Of a stretch of DNA of 64,000 nucleotides, positions 20,707 through 29,971 are shown piece by piece. Each line of letters starts with the position of its first letter. The stretch's first letter is position 1. Both the position numbers and the translations under genes were made by a program. The notes below the pieces were generated by a model that searched no databases, was not told the origin of the DNA, and saw nothing but the letters and a program-made list of their open reading frames with translations. Origin of the DNA: Bacillus sp. 03113 (GTDB lineage Bacteria > Bacillota > Bacilli > Bacillales > Cytobacillaceae); NCBI RefSeq assembly GCF_006546985.1, contig NZ_VATK01000006.1, positions 163,438 through 227,437 of the forward strand, given 5' to 3'.

Positions 20707-23700
20707 TTATTTTAAGATGACATTATTTTCACCAAGAACTATTTTTAATTTATTCAAGCATTCTTCCGTAGGGTTAACTCGATCAAACTCACTTAATCGA
20801 ATCGTTCTTTGTGAACGAACATAATGTAAAATAACAAAAGTAGAACCCGAATAGAGTTTAAAAATCTCCCTTAATTGCATCATCCGATCTTCCGTTTCCT
20901 TTTCCTCAGTCAATTTCAAGTATAAGATACGAGGATCTTGAAAATATTTTTCCTTATCCGCTATATCGTTTAGATCCTTCACATTCTGGATAATAAATTG
21001 TTTTTTCCCATCCCTTTCCTCTACTTTTCCTTCTACTAATAGGATGTTTCCTTGAACGAAGAATGATGAAAATTTCCGATAAACATTAGGAAAGGCAACA
21101 GCCTCCATTTCATCACTTTGATCACTCAACATTAAAAAAGACATTGGATCTCCTTTTTTTGTCCTTATGCTTTTAACATCCGTTAAATACACTACAGCCG
21201 AAGAACGAGGATCATTGGGAAGAATATCGATAAGTGATTTCACTTTTAATGAAGAAAGAATTCCGTTAAAAATGGAAACAGGATGAGCAGATAAATACAA
21301 TCCTAATACTTCCTTTTCCTTTGCCAATTTTTGTACGGAATGAATAGGATCAGCTTCTGCATATTTCGGTTTTATGAAAAAATCATCATCAGAAAACAAA
21401 TCTGCTTGCTCTAGGTCATTTGGTTTTACTAATTGAGCATGCTCAATAGCTACATCCAGACTTGCCAATAATACCGCTCTGTCCTCCCCAAAATCATCAA
21501 AGCTGCCGGAGTATACAAGTGCCTCTAGTACCTTACGATTAACAATTTTTAAAGACACTCGTAAGCAAAAATCAAATAAATCATCAAATTTTCTAATTTT
21601 TCTCGCTTTGAAAATTTCCTTTAAGACAGATTTCCCAATCCCTTTTATCGCACCAAGACTGTAGCGTATTGCATTTTTTTCTACTAAAAAAGTATAGCTG
21701 CTTTTGTTAATGGATGGAGGAAGCACCTCAAAGTTTTTTTGATTTACTTCTCGAATATATTGTGCAACTTTTCCTTCATTTCCGACGACTGAGCTTAATA
21801 AGGCTGCCATGAAATGTAAAGGATAGTGTGTTTTCAAATAGGCAAGCTGATAGGCGATTAAGCTATAAGCAACGGCATGACTTCTGTTAAAACCATAATG
21901 AGCAAAGCGGACAATTAAATCATAAATTTGATCGGCTGTTTTTTCTTCATAGCCTCTTAACCCAGCGCCACGAACAAAATGCATTCTTTCTTTGTCTAAA
22001 ACGTCCTTTTGTTTTTTGCTTACCGCTCTTCTTAATAAATCCGCTTCCCCTAAAGAGAAGCCAGCCATACTAGCCGCAATCTGCATGATTTGTTCCTGAT
22101 AAACAATAACACCATATGTATTTTCTAAAATTGGCTTTAAATCAGGATGAGGATAATGGATCTCTTGCCTTCCATGCTTCCGATCGATAAATAAAGGGAT
22201 GTTTTCCATTGGCCCTGGCCGGTATAGGGCATTAACTGCCACAATATCTTCAAAAGAACTTGGCTTTAGCCTTTTTAACACACTTTGCATCCCTTCAGAC
22301 TCTAATTGAAAGATTCCTGTTGTTTCCCCTCTGCAAAGCAACTCATATGTAGCATTATCCTCGAGTGAAATCGCTTTAATATCTAGCTTCTTTTTTGTTG
22401 TATGAGAAATAGAACTGATGATGGACTCCATGAGTGATAAATTTCTTAATCCAAGAAAATCCATTTTCAATAAACCAAGTTCTTCTAGATGCCCCATTGA
22501 ATATTGAGTTACATACATTTGACCATGACTAGATTGGATAGGAATGATATTCACTAAAGGCTCTTGACTAATTACGATTCCTGCTGCATGAATAGAATGA
22601 TGTCTTGGCAGTCCTTCTAGCTGCAGGGCTGTTTTAAAAAGCTTTTGTTGTATAGGTGATTCCTGTACAAAAGCTTTTAAAGCTTTTGATTCGCGGTAAG
22701 CCTCCTCTAAAGTGATCCCAAGCTTTGTTGGAATAAGCTTTGAAAGCTTATCTAATTCTTTTGTATTTAACCCAAACACCCTGCCAACATCTCTTAAAGC
22801 TTGTTTAGCCCCAAAGGTTCCAAAAGTGATAATTTGAGCCACATGAAGTTCTCCGTATTTTTCCGCAACATAACGAATCACTTGATCACGCTTATGGTCA
22901 GGAAAATCAATATCAATATCTGGCATGGTGATTCTTTCTGGATTTAAAAAACGTTCAAACAACAATTGATAACAAATCGGATCAACATCTGTAATATAAA
23001 GCACATACGCAGCCATGGAGCCTGCTGCAGAGCCCCTTCCTGGTCCAGTTAAAATACTAGTTTCTCTAGAATACTTCATAAAATCCCAAACAATTAAAAA
23101 GTAGTCGCAAAAGTTCATTTTTGTAATAATACTTAATTCATATTGTAATCTTTGTACATGTTCTTCTGTAGGATTAGAATATCTTTTATAGAAACCTTCC
23201 CAACAAATATTCTCTAGCAGCTCTTCCGCTGTTATCCCATTTTCAGTTGGATACTTTGGAAGATTCATTTGATTTATTTCAATCGTAATATGGCATGCAC
23301 GAGCAACTCGTATCGTGTTTTCTAAAGCATCTGGAAAGTGTGAAAATTGCTCAACCATTTCCTTAGCATCCTTCAGATAAAATTCATCATTCTCAAGCTC
23401 TATTTTATTTATATTCTCTAATTTTTCTCCATTTTGAATAGCATTTAAACATTTTTGCGTAAATGATTCCTCTTTATATAAATATGAAACATGATTGGTA
23501 ACAACTTGCTCAATTCCCGTCCTTTTATTTAACTCCATAAATGTTTGCTGAACTTTCTTTTCTGCAGGAAGTTGATGGTCTTGAAGCGCGAGGAAAAAAT
23601 GGTTAGAATCAAAAATTTGCGTATATGTATTGATTACTTGAATAGCTTTTTCAAGGTCGTCATTTACAATATAGTTTTCAATCTCACCTTCAATTCCTGG

Positions 23701-24075
23701 GGTAATCGCGAACAATCCTTTAGAATAATGTTTCAACCATTTGGTAGGAATCCCGAGTTGAGACTTTGTTTGAACAACACTTGATATTTTTAATAAATGA
23801 TGATAGCCTGTCTCATTCTCTGCTAAAAGGACGAGAGGATACGCTTTTGAATCATCGATTTCGCTTATTACATCCACTGTCAAACCGATGATTGGTTTTA
23901 TCCCTTGTTTTATGCATTCCTTATAAAATGAAATGGCTCCATACATAACATTTCGGTCCGTTAACGCTATTTCCTTAAAGCCCTTACTTTTGGCAACAGC
24001 AACTAGATTTTGAATTGTAACTGTGCTCGACAACAAACTGTAAGCACTATATACATGAAGGTGAGCAAAAGACAC
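20707..24075 (-). CDS. dnaE: DNA polymerase III alpha subunit DnaE
   Basis: Error-prone-type replicative polymerase that in Gram-positive bacteria extends RNA primers before handing over to PolC. The GTG at 24075 is preferred because AAGGGTG is 8 bases upstream; this gives 1122 residues starting MSFAHLHVYSAYSLL. Domains in order are PHP (about 1-200), the polymerase palm with TGPGRGSAAGS and the catalytic aspartates in MPDIDIDFPDHKRD, fingers, a helix-hairpin-helix region (YSLGAIKGIGKSVLKEI), an OB-fold (about 960-1040) and a short tail. It lacks the PolC-type proofreading exonuclease. Confidence 0.96.
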   Translation of the reverse strand: MSFAHLHVYSAYSLLSSTVTIQNLVAVAKSKGFKEIALTDRNVMYGAISFYKECIKQGIKPIIGLTVDVISEIDDSKAYPLVLLAENETGYHHLLKISSVVQTKSQLGIPTKWLKHYSKGLFAITPGIEGEIENYIVNDDLEKAIQVINTYTQIFDSNHFFLALQDHQLPAEKKVQQTFMELNKRTGIEQVVTNHVSYLYKEESFTQKCLNAIQNGEKLENINKIELENDEFYLKDAKEMVEQFSHFPDALENTIRVARACHITIEINQMNLPKYPTENGITAEELLENICWEGFYKRYSNPTEEHVQRLQYELSIITKMNFCDYFLIVWDFMKYSRETSILTGPGRGSAAGSMAAYVLYITDVDPICYQLLFERFLNPERITMPDIDIDFPDHKRDQVIRYVAEKYGELHVAQIITFGTFGAKQALRDVGRVFGLNTKELDKLSKLIPTKLGITLEEAYRESKALKAFVQESPIQQKLFKTALQLEGLPRHHSIHAAGIVISQEPLVNIIPIQSSHGQMYVTQYSMGHLEELGLLKMDFLGLRNLSLMESIISSISHTTKKKLDIKAISLEDNATYELLCRGETTGIFQLESEGMQSVLKRLKPSSFEDIVAVNALYRPGPMENIPLFIDRKHGRQEIHYPHPDLKPILENTYGVIVYQEQIMQIAASMAGFSLGEADLLRRAVSKKQKDVLDKERMHFVRGAGLRGYEEKTADQIYDLIVRFAHYGFNRSHAVAYSLIAYQLAYLKTHYPLHFMAALLSSVVGNEGKVAQYIREVNQKNFEVLPPSINKSSYTFLVEKNAIRYSLGAIKGIGKSVLKEIFKARKIRKFDDLFDFCLRVSLKIVNRKVLEALVYSGSFDDFGEDRAVLLASLDVAIEHAQLVKPNDLEQADLFSDDDFFIKPKYAEADPIHSVQKLAKEKEVLGLYLSAHPVSIFNGILSSLKVKSLIDILPNDPRSSAVVYLTDVKSIRTKKGDPMSFLMLSDQSDEMEAVAFPNVYRKFSSFFVQGNILLVEGKVEERDGKKQFIIQNVKDLNDIADKEKYFQDPRILYLKLTEEKETEDRMMQLREIFKLYSGSTFVILHYVRSQRTIRLSEFDRVNPTEECLNKLKIVLGENNVILK

Positions 24076-24193
24076 ACGGTTCACACCCTTAAATCTTCTT
24101 TATTAGTTTTAGTATATTATATATGTTTTATCAATAAAAAGAAAATACGTTCTCTTTTTTGCTTTTTTGATATCAATAATTTAAATTTCGAAA

Positions 24194-24222
24194 ACATATT
24201 TACCTCAGTTTGTCCATAAGTT
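24194..24222 (+). promoter_or_regulatory. Candidate sigma-E promoter for ytrH-ytrI
   Basis: ACATATT and CATAAGTT, 14 bases apart, resemble the -35 and -10 of the mother-cell sigma-E consensus, 37 bases ahead of ytrH. Sigma-E control of ytrHI is known in B. subtilis. The match is imperfect. Confidence 0.35.
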
Positions 24223-24258
24223 GATAGAGAACGACTATTTAAGCAAGGATGAGATCAT

Positions 24259-24597
24259 ATGAGGGAACAACCGTTTTTATTCTCTTTTATTGAAAGCTAT
24301 TTTATTGCACTCGGCGTCTTAATTGGAGGGTCTATTATCGGTGGACTAGCTGCTTTTTTAACAGGTAAGCCTCTTCTAACCGAAATCGTTCAGATTTCTA
24401 AAATGATTAGGATATGGGCAATCATCGCAGCCATCGGAGGAACATTTGATACCGTTTATAGCTTTGAAAAAGGCTTGTATAATGGAGATACAAAGGACAT
24501 ATTTAAACAGTTTTTATTAATTCTATCGGCCTTAGGAGGAGCACAAACAGGAGCTTTATTCATTTATTGGCTCACACAGGAGCATGCTTCATCATGA
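24259..24597 (+). CDS. ytrH: Sporulation membrane protein YtrH
   Basis: A 112-residue membrane protein of the YtrH family, required for efficient sporulation in B. subtilis, where it acts in the mother cell. It has hydrophobic segments at about residues 14-36, 48-66 and 84-106, with glycine-rich stretches GVLIGGSIIGGL and LGGAQTGALFIYW. AAGGATGA precedes the ATG. Its stop overlaps the ytrI start by 4 bases. It is divergent from dnaE. Confidence 0.92.
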   Translation: MREQPFLFSFIESYFIALGVLIGGSIIGGLAAFLTGKPLLTEIVQISKMIRIWAIIAAIGGTFDTVYSFEKGLYNGDTKDIFKQFLLILSALGGAQTGALFIYWLTQEHASS

Positions 24598-25097
24598 GAA
24601 TTCCTCCATACTATCGGAACCCGTCCATACAGCGTTTCTTTGTTGGAATGGTAATGGGCGGAATAATCAGTTGGTTTATTTTTCTGTTTATCTTTGGAGA
24701 ATCGCAGGAAAAGTATAGCATACAAATTAAAAGACAAAGCGAACTCATTAAAGAATTAAAAGAAGATAAAAAAATATGGCAAGAGGAATTTCAAGAACTC
24801 AATCAAAAAAATGAGAAAAGGCTTACTGTTCAGGAAATAAAAGTAAATATCATCAACAGTAAAAAATATGATCTTGATTCCTATAGTAAATTTGAAATGG
24901 AAAACCTCATAAAAGATGATTTAAATATGCTTGAAGCTAAAGATATCGAAACCGTCTATAAAAATAGAGATTTGATGATGAAAACAATTGAAAATAAAAG
25001 AATGAAAATAAACGATAAAAGATTTCAATTTCGCGTTACTGAAATCGTCTTTTACACAACTCTAAGCATTCAAATTGAATTGTTTTTAGCCGATTAA
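24594..25097 (+). CDS. ytrI: Sporulation membrane protein YtrI
   Basis: A 167-residue protein, the same length as B. subtilis YtrI. One membrane segment lies at about residues 13-36 (FFVGMVMGGIISWFIFLFIFG), followed by a charged coiled coil (about 45-90) and a C-terminal globular part. The start ATG overlaps the ytrH stop (ATGA). In B. subtilis it is part of the sigma-E regulon and mutants sporulate poorly. The long composite repeat at 25098 begins on the base after its stop codon. Confidence 0.92.
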   Translation: MRIPPYYRNPSIQRFFVGMVMGGIISWFIFLFIFGESQEKYSIQIKRQSELIKELKEDKKIWQEEFQELNQKNEKRLTVQEIKVNIINSKKYDLDSYSKFEMENLIKDDLNMLEAKDIETVYKNRDLMMKTIENKRMKINDKRFQFRVTEIVFYTTLSIQIELFLAD

Positions 25098-25450
25098 GAA
25101 AAGCGTAAGCGCCTTGATCATCGACGTACAAACTGGAGGGGCTTCGACTGAGATAAGGCGAACCTTCCATCAGGATGTACTTTCCCTGATGGTTAGCCTG
25201 AGCCAATCAGGTTTTTACGGGCAGTTTTTTATCCACTGTACATTTTTTTAGGTCATACCTTACTGCCCGTTAAAACGTGATAAAGGAATCACGATGAGCG
25301 TTAGCGAATCGATGTTGACTTATCGTAGGGAGAAGCCCTGAAGTTTGATAGTCGATAGGCGCTGGCCGATTAAGTGCGCCACGTCCTGTGGCAACATCGG
25401 CACTTGTACGTCCTGTACGTCGGAGCTAGACAGTAATCTAACTTCAGATA
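25098..25450. repeat. Composite stem-rich intergenic repeat, nested copy
   Basis: About 350 bp filling most of the gap between convergent ytrI and nrnA. It opens with GAAAAGCGTAAGCGCC and ends with GATAGGCGCTGG...GGAGCTAGACAG, an outer frame common to Bacillaceae intergenic repeats. Inside are a stem ACGGGCAGT (25217) / ACTGCCCGT (25262), the same stem as in the repeats at 13329 and 43037, and the segment GGCCGATTAAG ... CAACATCGGCACT shared with 45318. No credible ORF is present. Confidence 0.7.
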
Positions 25451-25462
25451 TAAATTCTGATA

Positions 25463-25510
25463 TTATAAAAAAACTGATAGGATAAGTTGTTCTAATCTAT
25501 CCTATCAGTT
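25463..25510 (-). terminator. Terminator after nrnA
   Basis: A 12-bp stem ACTGATAGGATA / TATCCTATCAGT followed on the minus strand by TTTTTTTATAATA, just after the nrnA stop. Confidence 0.88.
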
Positions 25511-25517
25511 CATTCCT

Positions 25518-26453
25518 TTATTCTTTACAGACAAGTTCTAAATCTTCTATTACCCCTTTAACTTCATTCCATGAATAAATCGATGCTCCAGCTGCTAATG
25601 GATGGCCTCCCCCACGATACTTTTTAGCTACCGTATTAATAACCGGGCCCTTCGAACGGATGCGTACACGAATTTGATCCTTTTCTTCAATAAAAAATAC
25701 CCACGCTTTTATCCCTTTAACATTTCCTAAAATCCCTACAAGCAACGAGGCTTCAGAAGGCTTCACTTGAAATCTTTCAAGCAAATCCTTATCTATGATC
25801 ATGGAGGCAACTCCACTCGGCTCTGATTTAAAATTTTGTAATATATATCCGTTAAGCTTTACGACATTAGACTCCATTTCATACATTTTATTGTATATAT
25901 CCGTTCGTGAAAATGAATAATGAATTAATTCACCTGCATATAGAAACGTTTTCTCTGTTGTGCTTGGAAATAAGAATCGACCTGTATCTCCCACAATTCC
26001 CGCGTACAGAAGTCTCGCAGCCTCATCCGACATCTTCAATCCTTTGTCGCGGCCAAAGAGATAAAACTCATAGATCATTTCACTTACTGAGCTTGCGGTT
26101 GTATCAACCCATAATACATCTCCGTAAGGATCTTCGTTGGGATGATGGTCAATCTTAATTAACATATCGCCAGAAGTATACCTCTGGTCACATACTCTTT
26201 CTTGATTAGCTGTATCACAAACGATCACGAGTGAACCTTGATATACATCATCATCAATTTGATCAAGCCTGCGTAAAAAATGCAATGACTCCTCTTCTTT
26301 TCCTACGGTGTAGATAGTCTTATTAGGAAACGATGCTTTTAAAATTTCTGCTAAACCACCTTGTGAACCATAAGCATCAGGATCGGGACGTACATGGCGA
26401 TGAATAATAATAGTTTCATATTCTTTAATTGCTTCAAGTATTTTTTCTTTCAT
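25518..26453 (-). CDS. nrnA: Bifunctional oligoribonuclease / pAp phosphatase NrnA
   Basis: DHH-family enzyme that degrades short RNA oligonucleotides (nanoRNA) and dephosphorylates 3'-phosphoadenosine 5'-phosphate. It has 311 residues. The catalytic DHH domain has RHVRPDPDAYGSQGG, VIVCDTANQERV and DHHPNEDPYGDVLWVDT; the C-terminal DHHA1 domain carries RGGGHPLAAGAS. AGAAGGAGATCTTA precedes the ATG. The position downstream of ytoI and convergent to ytrI is the standard Bacillus context. Confidence 0.94.
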   Translation of the reverse strand: MKEKILEAIKEYETIIIHRHVRPDPDAYGSQGGLAEILKASFPNKTIYTVGKEEESLHFLRRLDQIDDDVYQGSLVIVCDTANQERVCDQRYTSGDMLIKIDHHPNEDPYGDVLWVDTTASSVSEMIYEFYLFGRDKGLKMSDEAARLLYAGIVGDTGRFLFPSTTEKTFLYAGELIHYSFSRTDIYNKMYEMESNVVKLNGYILQNFKSEPSGVASMIIDKDLLERFQVKPSEASLLVGILGNVKGIKAWVFFIEEKDQIRVRIRSKGPVINTVAKKYRGGGHPLAAGASIYSWNEVKGVIEDLELVCKE

Positions 26454-26563
26454 TAAGATCTCCTTCTTATCGCAATATTTAATTGATTATACTTTATATT
26501 TAGTAGACTGTAACCACTAATTTTTATTGTAAAGATTGTAGCCCTATAGAAGAGAAAACTCGA

Positions 26564-27883
26564 TTAATGGCGGTCCATTATTTGGCACATCATCATTGCT
26601 TTTCCGACTAATACCCCTTCATTAAAAACCTCCACATCCACTTTTCCAAACTTTCGTCCAACCTCAAGAATTCTAGGATAAATTTCAATCGTGCTTTCAA
26701 TCTGAACAGGCTTAAGGAAATAGATTGTCATATTTTCAACAACTAAGTCCCCCTTTTTGTATCCTCTTAATACACCATTTGCAGCTTCAGTCACAATTGT
26801 AGTAAACACTCCGTAAGAAATGGTTCCTATATGATTGGACATTTGCGGAGTAATTTCACATTGGAAAATATCCTCACCCTTCAATTTTCCTTTTGTTAAT
26901 ACAAGCTGATTGGTTACGATATCATCGATCGTTTCACCCACTTGGGGCTGACGCTGAATCATTTGAAGAGCTTTTAAAACATCCTGCCTACTAATGATGC
27001 CTTGCAATAAATTTGTTTCATCTACAACCGGTAATACCTCTAACCCCTCCCAGACCATCATATGAGAGGCTGAAGCGACACTAGTTTTTCCGCTAACAGA
27101 AATTGGATTTTTGGTCATGATCTTTTCAATAAGGGTTTGCGAATCTTTACCCATAATATCCTTTGAAGTGACAATTCCTTGTACCTTCTTTTTTTGATCA
27201 ACAACAGGAAAACGGCTATGCATCGTTTCACGATTTAAATTCATCCAATCAGAGACAAGATCTGTTGTTTTTAAAAATATCGTGTCCTGTATCGGTGTTA
27301 AGATATCCTCTACAAGGACAATATCCTTTTTTATTAATTGATCGTAAATGGCTCGGTTTATCATCGTAGCAACCGTAAAAGTATCATAGCTTGTTGATAT
27401 AACCGGCAGCTCCAATTCATCTGCTAAATTCTTTACATCTTCTTCAGTATCAAATCCTCCTGTGATCAACACAGCTGCTCCAGCCTTAAGTGCATGTTCA
27501 TGAGCCTGAAATCTATTTCCAATAATAAGAAGGTTCCCTGCTCCTGTGTAACGCATCATCGCATCTAATTTCATAGCTCCTATGACAAATTTATTTAAGG
27601 TTTTATGTAAGCCAGCTCGTCCCCCTAGTACTTGTCCATCTACAATATTCACCACTTCAGCATACGTAAGCTTTTCAATATTTTCTTTTTTCTTTTGTTC
27701 AATACGAATAGTTCCTACTCGTTCAATCGTGCTTACATATCCTTTATTTTCAGCATCTTTAATCGCTCGATAAGCCGTTCCTTCACTAACATTCAACGCC
27801 TTGGCAATTTGTCTTACGGAGATTTTTTCACCAACTGGCAGTTCATCAATGTATAGTAATATTTGTTCATGTTTCGTAGCCAA
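26564..27883 (-). CDS. ytoI: CBS / DRTGG domain regulator YtoI
   Basis: Multi-domain protein of unknown function. With the start at TTG 27883 (AGGGTGA just before it) it has 439 residues, the B. subtilis length, and begins (M)ATKHEQILLYIDELP. Domains in order: winged helix (1-60, ISVRQIAKALNVSEGTAYRAIKDAE), DRTGG domain (about 75-180), two CBS domains (about 190-310, FPVVDQKKKVQGIVTSKDIM and LPVVDETNLLQGIISRQDVL), and a hot-dog thioesterase-like domain (about 320-439). CBS pairs usually sense adenosine nucleotides, so it may couple a ligand to transcription or thioester chemistry; no target is known. Confidence 0.9.
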   Translation of the reverse strand: MATKHEQILLYIDELPVGEKISVRQIAKALNVSEGTAYRAIKDAENKGYVSTIERVGTIRIEQKKKENIEKLTYAEVVNIVDGQVLGGRAGLHKTLNKFVIGAMKLDAMMRYTGAGNLLIIGNRFQAHEHALKAGAAVLITGGFDTEEDVKNLADELELPVISTSYDTFTVATMINRAIYDQLIKKDIVLVEDILTPIQDTIFLKTTDLVSDWMNLNRETMHSRFPVVDQKKKVQGIVTSKDIMGKDSQTLIEKIMTKNPISVSGKTSVASASHMMVWEGLEVLPVVDETNLLQGIISRQDVLKALQMIQRQPQVGETIDDIVTNQLVLTKGKLKGEDIFQCEITPQMSNHIGTISYGVFTTIVTEAANGVLRGYKKGDLVVENMTIYFLKPVQIESTIEIYPRILEVGRKFGKVDVEVFNEGVLVGKAMMMCQIMDRH

Positions 27884-28094
27884 GATCGTCACCCTTTTCA
27901 TAGTATCAGAAAAAATATCTTTGGAAGTTGTATAAATATTAAAGGACAACTCCATTAGTACCTTTTCTTTTTTTTTTGCTGCTAGGCACTAGAATAGAGT
28001 TGCCCCTTTTTACTATTTACTCTCAATTAGTAAATTTTTCTTATTCCATTATAAAATGATTACTCTTTCGATTCAAATCAAGAGGATGTAAAAA

Positions 28095-28337
28095 CTAGTC
28101 ATAGTAATGAGCTTTCTTTTTCTTTTTTCGTACCTGATAAACATCTTGATATCCGTTTTTTCTAGGCTTGAATAAAAAAGCAGATAGATTTCCAGCAGTA
28201 GCAATAAAAAATAACACAAGCCATAAAAAAGCAAATAAACCTTCTATACCTCTACTATACACATTTAAGTGTGGGAGTGCATAATAGAGCAAGACACCAC
28301 TTACAAGTAAACAAAGCAGGTATCGATTTTTATTCAT
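28095..28337 (-). CDS. ytpI: YtpI-like small membrane protein
   Basis: An 80-residue protein with two to three hydrophobic segments (about 5-22 and 33-56) and a very basic tail (VRKKKKKAHYYD). In B. subtilis the small membrane gene ytpI lies between nrnA and ytoI; here a similar gene lies upstream of ytoI, so the assignment rests on size, topology and neighbourhood. AGAAAGGAGATGCTGA before the ATG supports translation. Function unknown. Confidence 0.7.
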   Translation of the reverse strand: MNKNRYLLCLLVSGVLLYYALPHLNVYSRGIEGLFAFLWLVLFFIATAGNLSAFLFKPRKNGYQDVYQVRKKKKKAHYYD

Positions 28338-28497
28338 TCAGCATCTCCTTTCTTTTATATATATTTATGTATCCAGGGAAAGAAAAAAGTACGCTTAAAT
28401 GGAATCTATTAAAATATATAGAAAAGTTTACAATCCTCCACCATATTGTTACCCTTAAAGATAGGCATTATTTCTGTGTATCAGGAGGCGAAAATTC

Positions 28498-29595
28498 ATG
28501 CAGGAAAGACTTACTCATTTATCAAACTGGATGAAGCTAAACGAAATTCAAGTATCTTTTCTTACTTCAACAGAAAACGTATTTTATTTTAGTCAATTTT
28601 ATAGCGATCCACATGAAAGATTGCTGGCCATCGTTCTATTTCAGAACGATGATCCCATTTTAGTTTGTCCCGGGATGGAAAAAGAGGAAGCGAAAAAAGC
28701 AGGATGGCCATACTTAATCATTGGGTACAGTGATACCGATCATCCATGGGAATTAATCGAAAAAGAAATAAAAATACGAGTTTCAAAAATAGAGCGCATT
28801 GCGATTGAAAAAGAACATATGAATGTAGAAAGATATGAAAAAATTTCTGCTTTATTTCCAAACGCCTCTATTCTTTCAGCAGAAGGAAAAATACGAGAGC
28901 TGCGAATGATTAAAGATAAATCAGAATTAGAGAAAATACGAAAAGCCTGCACTTTTGCCGATTATGCGATCGAAATTGGCTGTCAAGAAATCAAAGAAGG
29001 CAAAACCGAACTGGATGTATTAGCCTCAATTGAATATGAGCTTAAGAAAAAAGGCATCAGCAAAATGTCCTTTTCCACCATGGTTTTGACAGGAGCAAAT
29101 GCCGCTTCACCACACGGTAGCCCAGGTAATACGAAAATACAAAAAGGGGATTTAGTATTATTTGATTTAGGGGTTGTTGTGGAAGGCTATTGCTCCGATA
29201 TTACAAGAACAGTTGCATACGGTGATATAAATGAGCAGCAGCTAAAAATATACGATACGGTATTAAAAGCACAGCTTGCAGCCATAAAAGCAAGTACACC
29301 AGGTATCGCATGCTCAGATATTGATACCGCTGCTCGAAACGTAATACGTGAAGCTGGTTATGGAGAATTTTTTCCACATCGCTTAGGACATGGATTAGGA
29401 ATTAGCATTCATGAATTTCCTTCTTTGACAGAAACGAATCCGCTTCTGCTTCAAGAAGGAATGGTATTTACTATTGAACCAGGTATTTATGTACCTGAAG
29501 TGGCAGGTGTCAGAATTGAGGATGACGTACTCGTTACAAAGGATGGTCTTGAAGTACTGACACAATTCCCGAAAGAGCTCCAAATTATATCTTAA
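28498..29595 (+). CDS. M24-family Xaa-Pro dipeptidase/aminopeptidase
   Basis: Metallopeptidase that cleaves before or after proline in short peptides. The 365 residues comprise an N-terminal creatinase-like domain (1-130) and the pita-bread catalytic domain. All five metal ligands are present: Asp223 (LFDLGVV), Asp234 (CSDITRT), His298 (RLGHGLG), Glu327 (TIEPGIY) and Glu341 (RIEDDVL). It resembles B. subtilis YkvY and YqhT; which substrate it prefers cannot be read from the sequence. ATCAGGAGGCGAAAATTC before the ATG fixes the start. Confidence 0.9.
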   Translation: MQERLTHLSNWMKLNEIQVSFLTSTENVFYFSQFYSDPHERLLAIVLFQNDDPILVCPGMEKEEAKKAGWPYLIIGYSDTDHPWELIEKEIKIRVSKIERIAIEKEHMNVERYEKISALFPNASILSAEGKIRELRMIKDKSELEKIRKACTFADYAIEIGCQEIKEGKTELDVLASIEYELKKKGISKMSFSTMVLTGANAASPHGSPGNTKIQKGDLVLFDLGVVVEGYCSDITRTVAYGDINEQQLKIYDTVLKAQLAAIKASTPGIACSDIDTAARNVIREAGYGEFFPHRLGHGLGISIHEFPSLTETNPLLLQEGMVFTIEPGIYVPEVAGVRIEDDVLVTKDGLEVLTQFPKELQIIS

Positions 29596-29681
29596 TTCTT
29601 TATAACCAGAACAAAGGCTGTAACTGAAGTAGCTGCGATATGATTGAATCTATTCGATTAAATATTACCTTAATAATTGCG

Positions 29682-29707
29682 AAAAAGAGCCGAATCGGCT
29701 CTTTTCT
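29682..29707. terminator. Bidirectional terminator
   Basis: AAAAAGAGCCGAATCGGCTC followed by TTTTCTT forms a compact hairpin with A/T tails on both sides. It lies between the convergent M24 peptidase gene and the 51-codon ORF. Confidence 0.85.
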
Positions 29708-29709
29708 TA

Positions 29710-29865
29710 TTACTGCTCTTCCTCGTATTGCTTTCCGTTTTCAGATTGAAAAACGGATTGATCAACCACTCCGCTGTTATAGGAATCCATAATTTGCTCT
29801 GTTACTTGATTAATCCCTTGATCATCAAGTAAATTTACTTTCCCTTTAAATTCCTTGTTTTTCAT
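29710..29865 (-). CDS. Small hypothetical protein, 51 residues
   Basis: Not recognised. The ORF starts MKNKEFKGKVNLLDDQGINQ and ends ENGKQYEEEQ. It is acidic and hydrophilic, has no membrane segment, no cysteine and no signal peptide. Support for translation is good: AAAGGAGTGAGATC precedes the ATG and a terminator follows 3 bases after the stop. It sits between a peptidase gene and a universal stress protein gene. Its composition would suit a small soluble or intrinsically disordered protein, possibly sporulation-related, but nothing in it proves that. Confidence 0.72.
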   Translation of the reverse strand: MKNKEFKGKVNLLDDQGINQVTEQIMDSYNSGVVDQSVFQSENGKQYEEEQ

Positions 29866-29971
29866 GATCTCACTCCTTTTCTAAGATACATTACCTTTCT
29901 TATTGTTCGAAATATTGTTACAGATATTCATCATGAAATCATGTATAATATAGGGAAAGGAGGAGATAGCC

